From Cavia porcellus (taxonomy: Eukaryota > Chordata > Mammalia > Rodentia > Caviidae): a stretch of 64,000 nt of DNA. Under the pieces are notes generated by a model. The model saw only the letters and a program-made list of their open reading frames with translations. It had not been told where the DNA came from and ran no database searches. Positions within the stretch are counted from its first letter, which is position 1, and each line of letters starts with the position of its first letter. Shown piece after piece: positions 38,825 to 51,490 of this stretch. The DNA lies in the NCBI RefSeq assembly GCF_034190915.1, contig NW_026947699.1:248001-312000 (forward strand), read 5' to 3'. A program made the position numbers and the translations under genes.

Positions 38825-39711
38825 ATGTTTATCTCACTCCTACTAGTGAATGTAATGTAACACACACCCATACAATGCGCACCACCCCGTGATGTTTTTC
38901 TCACTCCTACTAGTGAATGTAGTGTAACACACACCCATGCAATGCGCACCACCCCGTGATGTTTTTGTCACTCCTACTAGTGAATGTAATGTAACACACA
39001 CCCATACAATGCGCACCACCCCGTGATGTTTTTGTCACTCCTACTAGTGAATGTAATGTAACACACACCCATACAATGCGCACCACCCCGTGATGTTTTT
39101 CTCACTCCTACTAGAGAATGTAATGTAACACACACCCATACAATGCGCACCACCCCGTGATGTTTTTCTCACTCCTACTAGAGAATGTAATGTAACACAC
39201 ACCCATACAATGTGCACCACCCCGTGATGTTTTTCTCACTGCTACTAGTGAATCTAATGTAACACACACCCATACAATGCGCACCACCCCGTGATGTTTT
39301 TCTCACTCCTACTAGTGAATCTAATGTAACACACACCCATACAATGCGCACCACCCCGTGATGTTTTTCTCACTCCTACTAGTGAATGTAATGTAACACA
39401 CACCCATACAATGCGCACCACCCCGTGATGTTTTTCTCACTCCCACTAGTGAATGTAATGTAACACACACCCATACAATGCGCACCACCCGTGATGTTTT
39501 TCTCACTCCTACTAGTGAATCTAATGTAACACCCACCCATACAATGCGCACCACCCCGTGATGTTTTTCTCACTCCTACTAGTGAATGTAATGTAACACA
39601 CACCCATACAATGCGCACCACCCGTGATGTTTTTCTCACTCCTACTAGTGAATGTAATGTAACACACACCCATACAATGCGCACCACCCCGTGATGTTTT
39701 TCTCACTCCTA
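38825..39711. repeat. Segment repeating 35.4-36.27 kb
   Basis: GATGTTTATC (near 38,825) corresponds to 35,411. Two TTTTTGTCAC monomers, ACTAGAGAATG, AATCTAATG and the pair of one-base deletions (near 39,488 and 39,620) follow in the same order, at offsets stepping from 3,414 to 3,482 bp. The step is one monomer plus one base. Confidence 0.84.
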
Positions 39712-41235
39712 CTAGTGAATGTAATGTAACACACACCCATACAATGCGCACCACCCCGTGATGTTTTTCACACTCCTACTAGTGAATGTAATGTAACACA
39801 CACCCATACAATGCGCACCACCCCGTGATGTTTTTCTCACTCCTACTAGTGAATGTAATGTAACACACACCCATACAATGCGCACCACCCCGTGATGTTT
39901 TTCTCACACCCACTAGTGAATGTAATGTAACACACAGCCATACAATGCGCACCACACCGTGATGATTTTCTCACTCCCACTAGTGAATGTAATGTAACAC
40001 ACACCCATACAATGCGCACCACCCCGTGATGTTTTTCTCAATCCCACTAGTGAATGTAATGTAACACACACCCATACAATGCGCACCACCCCGTGATGTT
40101 TTTCTCACTCCTACTAGAGAATGTAATGTAACACACACCCATACAATGCGCACCACCCCGTGATGTTTTTCTCACTCCTACTAGTGAATGTAATGTAACA
40201 CACACCCATACAATGCGCACCACCCCGTGATGTTTTTCACACTCCTACTAGTGAATGTAATGTAACACACACCCATACAATGCGCACCACCCCGTGATGT
40301 TTTTCACACTCCTACTAGTAAATGTAATGTAACACACAGCCATACAATGTGCACCACCCCGTGATGTTTTTCTCACTCCCACTAGTGAATGTAATGTAAC
40401 ACACAGCCATACAATGCGCACCACACCGTGATGATTTTCTCACTCCCACTAGTGAATGTAATGTAACACACACCCATACAATGCGCACCACCCCGTGATG
40501 TTTTCTCACTCCCACTAGTGAATGTAATGTAACACACACCCATACAATGCGCACCACCCCGTGATGTTTTTCTCACTCCCACTAGTGAATGTAATGTAAC
40601 ACACACCCATACAATGCGCACCACCCCGTGATGTTTTTCTCACTGCTACTAGTGAATGTAATGTAACACACACCCATACATTGCGCCCCACCCCGTGATG
40701 TTTTTCTCACTCCTCCTAGTGAATGTAATGTAACACACACCCATACAATGCGCACCACCCCGTGATGTTTTTCTCACTCCTACTAGTGAATCTAATGTAA
40801 CACACACCCATACAATGTGCACCACACCGTGATGTTTTTCTCACTGCTACTAGTGAATGTAATGTAACACACACCCATACAATGCGCACCACCCCGTGAT
40901 GTTTTTCTCACTGCTACTAGTGAATGTAATGTAACACACACCCATACAATGCGCACCACCCCGTGATGTTTTTCTCACTGCTACTAGTTAATGTAATGTA
41001 ACACACACCCATACAATGCGCACCACCCCGTGATGTTTTTCTCACTGCTACTAGTGAATGTAATGTAACACACTCCCATACAATGCGCACCACCCCGTGA
41101 TGTTTTTCTCACTGCTACTAGTGAATCTAATGTAACACACACCCATACAATGCGCACCACCCCGTGATGTTTTTCTCACTCCTACTAGTGAATGTAATGT
41201 AACACACACCCATACAATGCGCACCACCCCGTGAT
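39712..41235. repeat. Distant copy of the window's first 1.5 kb
   Basis: Matches 1-1,525 monomer by monomer, including the rare CTCAATCCC, ACTAGAGAATG, AATGTGCACC, GTTAATG and ACACTCCCATAC changes. Private differences here are CTCACACCC near 39,904, a one-base T-tract deletion near 40,500, TTGCGCCCC near 40,681 and CTCCTCCTAG near 40,711. Confidence 0.9.
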
Positions 41236-42454
41236 GTTTTTCTCACTCCTACTAGTGAATGTAGTGTAACACACACCCATACAATGCGCACCACCCCGTG
41301 ATGTTTTTCTCACTCCTACTAGTGAATGTAGTGTAACACACACCCATACAATGCGCACCACCCCGTGATGTTTTTCTCACTCCTACTAGTGAATGTAGTG
41401 TAAAACACACCCATACAATGCGCACCACCCCGTGATGTTTTTCTCACTCCTACTAGTGAATGTAATGTAACACACACCCATACAATGCGCACCACCCCGT
41501 GATGTTTTTCTCACTCCTACTAGTGAATGTAATGTAACACACACCCATACAATGCGCACCACCCCGTGATGTTTTTCACACTCCTACTAGTGAATGTAAT
41601 GTAACACACACCCATACAATGCGCACCACCCCGTGATGTTTTTCTCACTCCTACTAGTGAATGTAATGTAACACACACCCATACAATGCGCACCACCCCG
41701 TGATGTTTTTCTCACTCCTACTAGTGAATGTAATGTAACACACACCCATACAATGCGCACCACCCCGTGATGTTTTTCTCACTCCTACTAGTGAATGTAA
41801 TGTAACACACACCCATACAATGCGCACCACCCCGTGATGTTTTTCTCACTCCTACTAGAGAATGTAATGTAACACACACCCATACAATGCGCACCACCCC
41901 GTGATGTTTTTCTCACTGCTACTAGTGAATCTAATGTAACACACACCCATACAATGCGCACCACCCCGTGATGTTTTTCTCACTCCCACTAGTGAATGTA
42001 ATGTAACACACACCCATACAATGCGCAACACCCGTGATGTTTTTCTCACTCCTACTAGTGAATCTAATGTAACACCCACCCATACAATGCGCACCACCCC
42101 GTGATGTTTTTCTCACTCCTACTAGTGAATGTAATGTAACACACACCCATACAATGCGCACCACCCGTGATGTTTTTCTCACTCCTACTAGTGAATGTAA
42201 TGTAACACACACCCATACAATGCGCACCACCCCGTGATGTTTTTCTCACTCCTACTAGTGAATGTAATGTAACACACACTCATACAATGCGCACCACCCC
42301 GTGATGTTTTTCACACTCCTATTAGTGAATGTAATGTAACACACACCCATACAATGCGCACCACCCGTGATGTTTTTCTCACTCCTACTAGTGAATCTAA
42401 TGTAACACACACCCATAAAATGCGCACCACCCCGTGATGTTTTTCTCACTCCTA
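41236..42454. repeat. TAGTG triplet and deletion-rich segment, copy of parts of 1.9-4.4 kb
   Basis: Three TAGTG monomers (from about 41,268; the third reads TAAAACAC) match 2,021-2,200. ACTAGAGAATG near 41,861, C-run deletions near 42,031, 42,164 and 42,362, ACACTCATAC (42,279) and TATTAGTG (42,320) match 3,830-4,430 at offset 37,901 for the last part. Relative to the first locus about 27 monomers are missing, matching the extra 34-mer duplication seen there. Confidence 0.82.
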
Positions 42455-43257
42455 CTAGTGAATGTAATGTAACACACACCCATACAATGCGCACCACCCC
42501 GTGATGTTTTTCTCACTCCTACTAGTGAATGTCATGTAACACACACCCATACAATGCGCACCACCCGTGATGTTTTTCTCACTCCTACTAGTGAATCTAA
42601 TGTAACACCCACCCATACAATGCGCACCACCCCGTGATGTTTTTCTCACTCCTACTGGTGAATGTAATGTAACACACACCCATACAATGCGCACCACCCC
42701 GTGATGTTTTTCACACTCCTACTAGTGAATGTAATGTAACACACACACATACAATGCGCACCACCCCGTGATGTTTTTCTCACTCGTACTAGTGAATGGA
42801 ATGTAACACACACCCATACAATGCGCACCACCCCGTGATGTTTTTCTCACTCCCACTAGTGAATGTAATGTAACACACAGCCATACAATGCGCACCACAC
42901 CATGATGATTTTCTCACTCCCACTAGTGAATGTAATGTAACACACACCCATACAATGCGCACCACCCCGTGATGTTTTTCTCACTCCCACTAGTGAATGT
43001 AATGTAACACACACGCATACAATGCGCACCACCCCGTGATGTTTTTCTCACTCCCACTAGTGAATGTAATGTAACACACACCCATGCAATGCATACCACC
43101 CCGTGATGTTTTTCTCACTCCTACTAGTGAATCTAATGTAACACACACCCATACAATGCGCACCACCCCGTGATGTTTTTCTCACTCCTACTAGTGAATC
43201 TAATGTAACACACACCCATAAAATGCGCACCACCCCGTGATGTTTTTCTCACTCCTA
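42455..43257. repeat. 12-monomer block, unit 1 of an 803-bp tandem duplication
   Basis: Carries AATGTCATG (near 42,530), a one-base C-run deletion (near 42,552), AATGGAATG (near 42,794), GATGATTTT preceded by CACACCATG, ACACGCATAC (43,011) and GCATACC. All recur 803 bp later (12 x 67 minus 1). A private CTACTGGTG replaces CTACTAGTG near 42,654. Confidence 0.88.
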
Positions 43258-44060
43258 CTAGTGAATGTAATGTAACACACACCCATACAATGCGCACCAC
43301 CCCGTGATGTTTTTCTCACTGCTACTAGTGAATGTCATGTAACACACACCCATACAATGCGCACCACCCGTGATGTTTTTCTCACTCCTACTAGTGAATC
43401 TAATGTAACACCCACCCATACAATGCGCACCACCCCGTGATGTTTTTCTCACTCCTACTAGTGAATGTAATGTAACACACACCCATACAATGCGCACCAC
43501 CCCGTGATGTTTTTCACACTCCTACTAGTGAATGTAATTTAACACACACCCATACAATGCGCACCACCCCGTGATGTTTTTCTCACTCGTACTAGTGAAT
43601 GGAATGTAACACACACCCATACAATGCGCACCACCCCGTGATGTTTTTCTCACTCCCACTAGTGAATGTAATGTAACACACAGCCATACAATGCGCACCA
43701 CACCATGATGATTTTCTCACTCCCACTAGTGAATGTAATGTAACACACACCCATACAATGCGCACCACCCCGTGATGTTTTTCTCACTCCCACTAGTGAA
43801 TGTAATGTAACACACACGCATACAATGCGCACCACCCCGTGATGTTTTTCTCACTCCCACTAGTGAATGTAATGTAACACACACCCATACAATGCATACC
43901 ACCCCGTGATGTTTTTCTCACTCCTACTAGTGAATCTAATGTAACACACACCCATACAATGCGCACCACCCCGTGATGTTTTTCTCACTCCTACTAGTGA
44001 ATCTAATGTAACACACACCCATAAAATGCGCACCACCCCGTGATGTTTTTCTCACTCCTA
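43258..44060. repeat. 12-monomer block, unit 2 of an 803-bp tandem duplication
   Basis: Repeats the preceding block: AATGTCATG near 43,333, deletion near 43,366, AATGGAATG near 43,597, ACACGCATAC near 43,815. The rare AATGGAATG and ACACGCATAC changes were seen only in these two units, so this duplication is probably young. The single-copy counterparts are at 4.96-5.6 and 8.1-8.7 kb. Confidence 0.88.
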
Positions 44061-44857
44061 CTAGTGAATGTAATGTAACACACACCCATACAATGCGCAC
44101 CACCCCGTGATGTTTTTCTCACTCCTACTAGTGAATGTAATGTAACACACACCCATACAATGCTCACCACCCCGTGATGTTTTTCTCACTCCTACTAGTG
44201 AATGTAATGTAACACACACCCATACAATGCGCACCACACCGTGATGTTTTTCTCACTCCTACTAGTGAATGTAATGTAACACACACCCATACAATGCGCA
44301 CCACCCCGTGATGTTTTTCACACTCCTACTAGTGAATGTAATGTAACACACACCCATACAATGCGCACCACCCCGCGATGTTTTTCTCACTCGTACTTGT
44401 GAATGTAATGTAACACACACCCATACAATGTGCACCACCCCGTGATGTTTTTCTCACTCCCACTAGTGAATGTAATGTAACACACAGCCATACAATGCGC
44501 ACCACACCGTGATGATTTTCTCACTCCCACTAGTGAATGTAATGTAACACACACCCATACAATGCGCACCACCCCGTGATGTTTTTCTCATTCCAATAGT
44601 GAATGTAATGTAACACACACCCATACAATGCGCACCACCCCGTGATGTTTTTCTCACTCCCACTAGTGAATGTAATGTAACACACACCCATACAATGCGC
44701 ACCACCCCGTGATGTTTTTCTCACTCCTACTAGTGAATCCAATGTAACACACACCCATACAATGCGCACCACCCCGTGATGTTTTTCTCACTCCCACTAG
44801 TGAATGTAATGTAACACACACCCATACAATGCGCACCACCCCGTGATGTTTTTCTCA
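44061..44857. repeat. Link segment matching 5.7-6.2 kb, then shortened
   Basis: CCCGCGATG and CTTGTG near 44,373-44,400 match 6,005-6,030 (offset 38,368). A one-base deletion with substitutions (CTCATTCCAATAG near 44,590) and an AATCCAATG monomer (44,748) follow. It joins directly to CTGCTAC monomers without the CCAGTGATGTATTTC monomer usually seen after AATCCAATG, so several monomers were lost here relative to 6.2-6.9 kb. Confidence 0.8.
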
Positions 44858-47800
44858 CTGCTACTAGTGAATGTAATGTAACACACACCCATACAATGCG
44901 CACCACCCCGTGATGTTTTTCTCACTGCTACTAGTGAATGTAATGTAACACACACCCATACAATGCGCACCACCCCGTGATGTTTTTCTCACTGCTACTA
45001 GTGAATCTAATGTAACACACACCCATACAATGCGCACCACCCCGTGATGTTTTTCTCACTCCTACTAGTGAATGTAATGTAACACACACCCATACAATCC
45101 GCACCACCCCGTGATGTTTTTCTCACTCCTACTAGTGAATGTAGTGTAACACACACCCATACAATGCGCACCACCCCGTGATGTTTTTCTCACTCCTACT
45201 AGTGAATCTAATGTAACACCCACCCATACAATGCGCACCACCCCGTGATGTTTTTCTCACTCCTACTAGTGAATGTAATGTAACACACACCCATACAATG
45301 CGCACCACCCGTGATGTTTTTCTCACTCCTACTAGTGAATGTAATGTAACACACACCCATACAATGCGCACCACCCCGTGATGTTTTTCTCACTCCTACT
45401 AGTGAATGTAATGTAACACACACTCATACAATGCGCACCACCCCGTGATGTTTTTCACACTCCTACTAGTGAATGTAATGTAACACACACCCATACAATG
45501 CGCACCACCCCGTGATGTTTTTCTCACTCCCACTAGTGAATGTAATGTAACACACACCCATACAATGCGCACCACCCCGTGATGTTTTTCTCACTCCCAC
45601 TAGTGAATGTAATGTAACACACAGTCATACAATGCGCACCACACCGTGATGATTTTCTCACTCCCACTAGTGAATGTAATGTAACACACACCCATACAAT
45701 GCGCACCACCCCGTGATGTTTTTCTCACTCCCACTAGTGAATGTAATGTAACACACACCCATACAATGCGCACCACCCCGTGATGTTTTTCTCACTCCCA
45801 CTAGTGAATCTAATGTAACACACACCCATACAATGCATAACACCCCGTGATGTTTTTCTCACTCCTACTAGTGAATCTAATGTAACACACACCCATACAA
45901 TGCGCACCACCCCGTGATGTTTTTCTCACTCCTACTAGTGAATCTAATGTAACACACACCCATACAATGCGCACCACCCCGTGATGTTTTTCTCACTGCT
46001 ACTAGTGAATGTCATGTAACACACACCCATACAATGCGCACCACCCGTGATGTTTTTCTCACTCCTACTAGTGAATCTAATGTAACACCCACCCATACAA
46101 TGCGCACCACCCCGTGATGTTTTTCTCACTCCTACTAGTGAATGTAATGTAACACACACCCATACAATGCGCACCACCCCGTGATGTTTTTCACACTCCT
46201 ACTAGTGAATGTAATGTAACACACACCCATACAATGCGCACCACCCCGTGATGTTTTTCTCACTCGTACTAGTGAATGTAATGTAACACACACCCATACA
46301 ATGCGCACCACCCCGTGATGTTTTTCTCACTCCCACTAGTGAATGTAATGTAACACACAGCCATACAATGCGCACCACACCATGATGATTTTCTCACTCC
46401 CACTAGTGAATGTAATGTAACACACACCCATACAATGCGCACCACCCCGTGATGTTTTTCTCACTCCCACTAGTGAATGTAATGTAACACACACCCATAC
46501 AATGCGCACCACCCCGTGATGTTTTTCTCACTCCCACTAGTGAATGTAATGTAACACACACCCATACAATGCATACCACCCCGTGATGTTTTTCTCACTC
46601 CTACTAGTGAATCTAATGTAACACACACCCATACAATGCGCACCACCCCGTGATGTTTTTCTCACTCCTACTAGTGAATCTAATGTAACACACACCCATA
46701 AAATGCGCACCACCCCGTGATGTTTTTCTCACTCCTACTAGTGAATGTAATGTAACACACACCCATACAATGCGCACCACCCCGTGATGTTTTTCTCACT
46801 CCTACTAGTGAATGTAATGTAACACACACCCATACAATGCTCACCACCCCGTGATGTTTTTCTCACTCCTACTAGTGAATGTAATGTAACACACACCCAT
46901 ACAATGCGCACCACCCCGTGATGTTTTTCTCACTCCTACTAGTGAATGTAATGTAACACACACCCATACAATGCGCACCACCCCGTGATGTTTTTCACAC
47001 TCCTACTAGTGAATGTAATGTAACACACACCCATACAATGCGCACCACCCCGCGATGTTTTTCTCACTCGTACTTGTGAATGTAATGTAACACACACCCA
47101 TACAATGTGCACCACCCCATGATGTTTTTCTCACTCCCACTAGTGAATGTAATGTAACACACAGCCATACAATGCGCACCACACCGTGATGATTTTCTCA
47201 CTCCCACTAGTGAATGTAATGTAACACACACCCATACAATGCGCACCACCCCGTGATGTTTTTCTCACTCCCACTAGTGAATGTAATGTAACACACACCC
47301 ATACAATGCGCACCACCCCGTGATGTTTTTCTCACTCCCACTAGTGAATGTAATGTAACACACACCCATACAATACGCACCACCCCGTGATGTTTTTCTC
47401 ACTCCCACTTGTGAATGTAATGTAACACACACCCATACAGTGCGCACCACCCCGTGATGTTTTTCTCACTCCCACTAGTGAATCCAATGTAACACACACC
47501 CATACAATGCGCACCACCCCGTGATGTTTTTCTCACTCCTACTAGTGAATGTAATGTAACACACACCCATAAAATGCGCACCACCCAGTGATGTATTTCT
47601 CACTCCTACTAGTGAATGTAATGTAACACACACCCATACAATGCGCACCACCCCGTGATGTTTTTCTCACTCCTACTAGTGAATGTAATGTAACACACAC
47701 CCATACAATGCGCACCACCCCGTGATGTTTTTCTCACTCCTACTAGTGAATGTAATGTAACACACACCCATACAATGCGCACCACACCGTGATGTTTTTC

Positions 47801-49995
47801 TCACTGCTACTAGTGAATGTAATGTAACACACACCCATACAATGCGCACCACCCCGTGATGTTTTTCTCACTGCTACTAGTGAATGTAATGTAACACACA
47901 CCCATACAATGAGCACCACCCCGTGATGTTTTTCTCACTGCTACTAGTGAATGTAATGTAACACACACCCATACAATGCGCACCACCCCGTGATGTTTTT
48001 CTCACTGCTACTAGTGAATCTAATGTAACACACACCCATACAATGCGCACCACCCCGTGATGTTTTTCTCACTCCTACTAGTGAATGTAATGTAACACAC
48101 ACCCATACAATGCGCACCACCCCGTGATGTTTTTCTCACTCCTACTAGTGAATGTAGTGTAACACACACCCATACAATGCGCACCACCCCGTGATGTTTT
48201 TCTCACTCCTACTAGTGAATGTAGTGTAACACACACCCATACAATGCGCACCACCCCGTGATGTTTTTCTCACTCCTACTAGTGAATGTAGTGTAACACA
48301 CACCCATACAATGCGCACCACCCCGTGATGTTTTTCTCACTCCTACTAGTGAATGTAGTGTAACACCCACCCATACAATGCGCACCACCCCGTGATGTTT
48401 TTCTCACTCCTACTAGTGAATGTAATGTAACACACACCCATACAATGCGCACCACCCTGTGATGTTTTTCACACTCCTACTAGTGAATGTAATGTAACAC
48501 ACACCCATACAATGCGCACCACCCCGTGATGTTTTTCTCACTCGTACTAGTGAATGTAATGTAACACACACCCATACAATGCGCACCACCACGTGATGTT
48601 TTTCTCACTCCCACTAGTGAATGTAATGTAACACACAGCCATACAATGCGCAGCACACCGTGATGATTTTCTCACTCCCACTAGTGAATGTAATGTAACA
48701 CACACCCATACAATGCGCACCACCCCGTGATGTTTTTCTCACTCCCACTAGTGAATGTAATGTAACACACACCCATACAATGCGCACCACCCCGTGATGT
48801 TTTTCTCACTCCCAATAGTGAATGTAATGTAACACACACCCATACAATGCGCACCACCCCGTGATGTTTTTCTCACTCCCACTAGTGAATGTAATGTAAC
48901 ACACACCCATACAATGCGCACCACCCCGTGATGTTTTTCTCACTCCTACTAGTGAATCTAATGTAACACACACCCATAAAATGCGCACCACCCCGTGATG
49001 TTTTTCTCACTCCTACTAGTGAATGTAATGTAACACACACCCATACAATGCGCACCACCCCGTGATGTTTTTCTCACTCCTACTAGTGAATGTAATGTAA
49101 CACACACCCATACAATGCGCACCACCCCGTGATGTTTTCACACTCCTACTAGTGAATGTAATGTAACACACACCCATACAATGCGCACCACCCCGTGATG
49201 TTTTTCTCACTCGTAGTAGTGAATGTAATGTAACACACACCCATACAATGGGCACCACCCCGTGATGTTTTTCTCACTCCCACTAGTGAATGTAATGTAA
49301 CACACAGCCATACAATGCGCACCACACCGTGATGATTTTCTCACTCCCACTAGTGAATGTAATGTAACACACAGCCATACAATGCGCACCACCCCGTGAT
49401 GTTTTTCTCACTCCCACTAGTGAATGTAATGTAACACACACCCATACAATGCGCACCACCCCGTGATGTTTTTCTCACTCCCACTAGTGAATGTAATGTA
49501 ACACACACCCATACAATGCGCACCACCCCGTGATGTTTTTCTCACTCCCACTAGTGAATGTAATGTAACACACACCCATACAATGCGCACCACCCCGTGA
49601 TGTTTTTCTCACTCCCACTAGTGAATGTAATGTAACACACACCCATACAGTGCGCACCACCCCGTGATGTTTTTCTCACTCCCACTAGTGAATGTAATGT
49701 AAGACACACCCATACAGTGCGCACCACCCCGTGATGTTTTTCTCACTCCCACTAGTGAATGTAATGTAACACACACCCATACAGTGCGCACCACCCCGTG
49801 ATGTTTTTCTCACTCCCACTTGTGAATGTAATGTAACACACACCCATACAGTGCGCACCACCCCGTGATGTTTTTCTCACTCCTACTAGTGAATGTAATG
49901 TAACACACACCCATACAATGCGCACCACCCAGTGATGTTTTTCTCACTCCTACTAGTGAATGTAATGTAACACACACCCATACAATGCGCACCAC
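44858..49995. repeat. Distant copy of 6,960-12,165
   Basis: Offset 37,898 for AATCCGC (7,201 and 45,099), CAGTCATAC (near 7,725 and 45,623), the AATCTAATG plus CATAACACC series, and CCCGCGATG with CTTGTG. After two monomers are lost near 47.3 kb it is 37,764 for AATCCAATG, CCAGTGATGTATTTC and GCGCAGCAC (10,887 and 48,651). It returns to 37,898 at ATAAAATG (near 11,079 and 48,977). C-run deletions near 45,308 and 46,042 match 7,410 and 8,145. A hybrid monomer near 48,357 has both TAGTG and ACACCCACCC, types that are separate and adjacent elsewhere. Confidence 0.88.
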
Positions 49996-51490
49996 CCCGT
50001 GATGTTTTTCTCACTCCTACTAGTGAATGTAATGTAACACACACCCTTACAATGCGCACCACCCCGTGATGTTTTTCTCACTCCTACTAGTGAATCTAAT
50101 GTAACACACACCCATACAATGCGCACCACCCCGTGATGTTTTTCTCACTCCCACTAGTGAATGTAATGTAACACACACCCATACAATGCGCACCACCCCG
50201 TGATGTTTTTCTCACTCCCACTAGTGAATGTAATGTAACAAACACCCATACAATGCGCACCACCCCGTGATGTTTTTCTCACTCCCACTAGTGAATGTAA
50301 TGTAACACACACCCATACAGTGCGCACCACCCCGTGATGTTTTTCTCACTCCCACTAGTGAATGTAATGTAACACACACCCATACAGTGCGCACCACCCC
50401 GTGATGTTTTTCTCACTCCCACTTGTGAATGTAATGTAACACACACCCATACAGTGCGCACCACCCCGTGATGTTTTTCCCACTCCCATTAGTGAATGTA
50501 ATGTAACACACACCCATACAATGCGCACCACCCAGTGATGTTTTTCTCACTCCTACTAGTGAATGTAATGTAACACACACCCATACAATGCGCACCACCC
50601 CGTGATGTTTTTCTCACTCCTACTAGTGAATGTAATGTAACACACACCCATACAATGCGCACCACCCCGTGATATTTTTCTCACTCCTACTAGTGAATGT
50701 AATGTAACACACACCCATACAATGCGCACCACCCCGTGATGTTTTTCTCACTCCCACTAGTGAATCTAATGTAACACACACCCATACAATGCGCACCACC
50801 CCGTGATGTTTTTCTCACTCCCACTAGTGAATGTAATGTAACACACACCCATACAATGCGCACCACCCCGTGATGTTTTTCTCACTCCCACTAGTGAATG
50901 TAATGTAACACACACCCATACAATGCGCACCACCCCGTGATGTTTTTCTCACTCCCACTAGTGAATGTAATGTAACACACAGCCATACAATGCGCACCAC
51001 ACCGTGATGATTTTCTCATTCCCACTAGTGAATGTAATGTAACACACACCCATACAATGCGCACCACCCCGTGATGTTTTTCTCACTCCCACTAGTGAAT
51101 GTAATGTAACACACACCCATACAATGCGCACCACCCCGTGATGTTTTTCTCACTCCCACTAGTGAATGTAATGTAACACACACCCATACAATGCGCACCA
51201 CCCCGTGATGTTTTTCTCACTCCCACTAGTGAATGTAATGTAACACACACCCATACAATGCGCACCACCCCGTGATGTTTTTCTCACTCCCACTAGTGAA
51301 TGTAATGTAACACACACCCATACAGTACGCACCACCCCGTGATGTTTTTCTCACTCCCACTTGTGAATGTAATGTAACACACACCCATACAGTGCGCACC
51401 ACCCCGTGATGTTTTTCTCACTCCTACTAGTGAATCCAATGTAACACACACCCATACAATGCGCACCACCCCGTGATGTTTTTCTCACTC
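49996..51490. repeat. Bridge segment of CTCCCAC and ACAGTGCGC monomers
   Basis: Mostly CTCCCAC monomers. The CTTGTG monomer at 50,422 repeats that at 49,819 after 603 bp (9 monomers), with ACAGTGCGC monomers before each and CCAGTGATG after. A CAGCC marker is near 50,985, and CTTGTG then AATCCAATG (51,360-51,440) match 9,644-9,720. Private changes include TTTTTCCCACTCCCATTAG near 50,480. Only satellite sequence is present. Confidence 0.8.
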
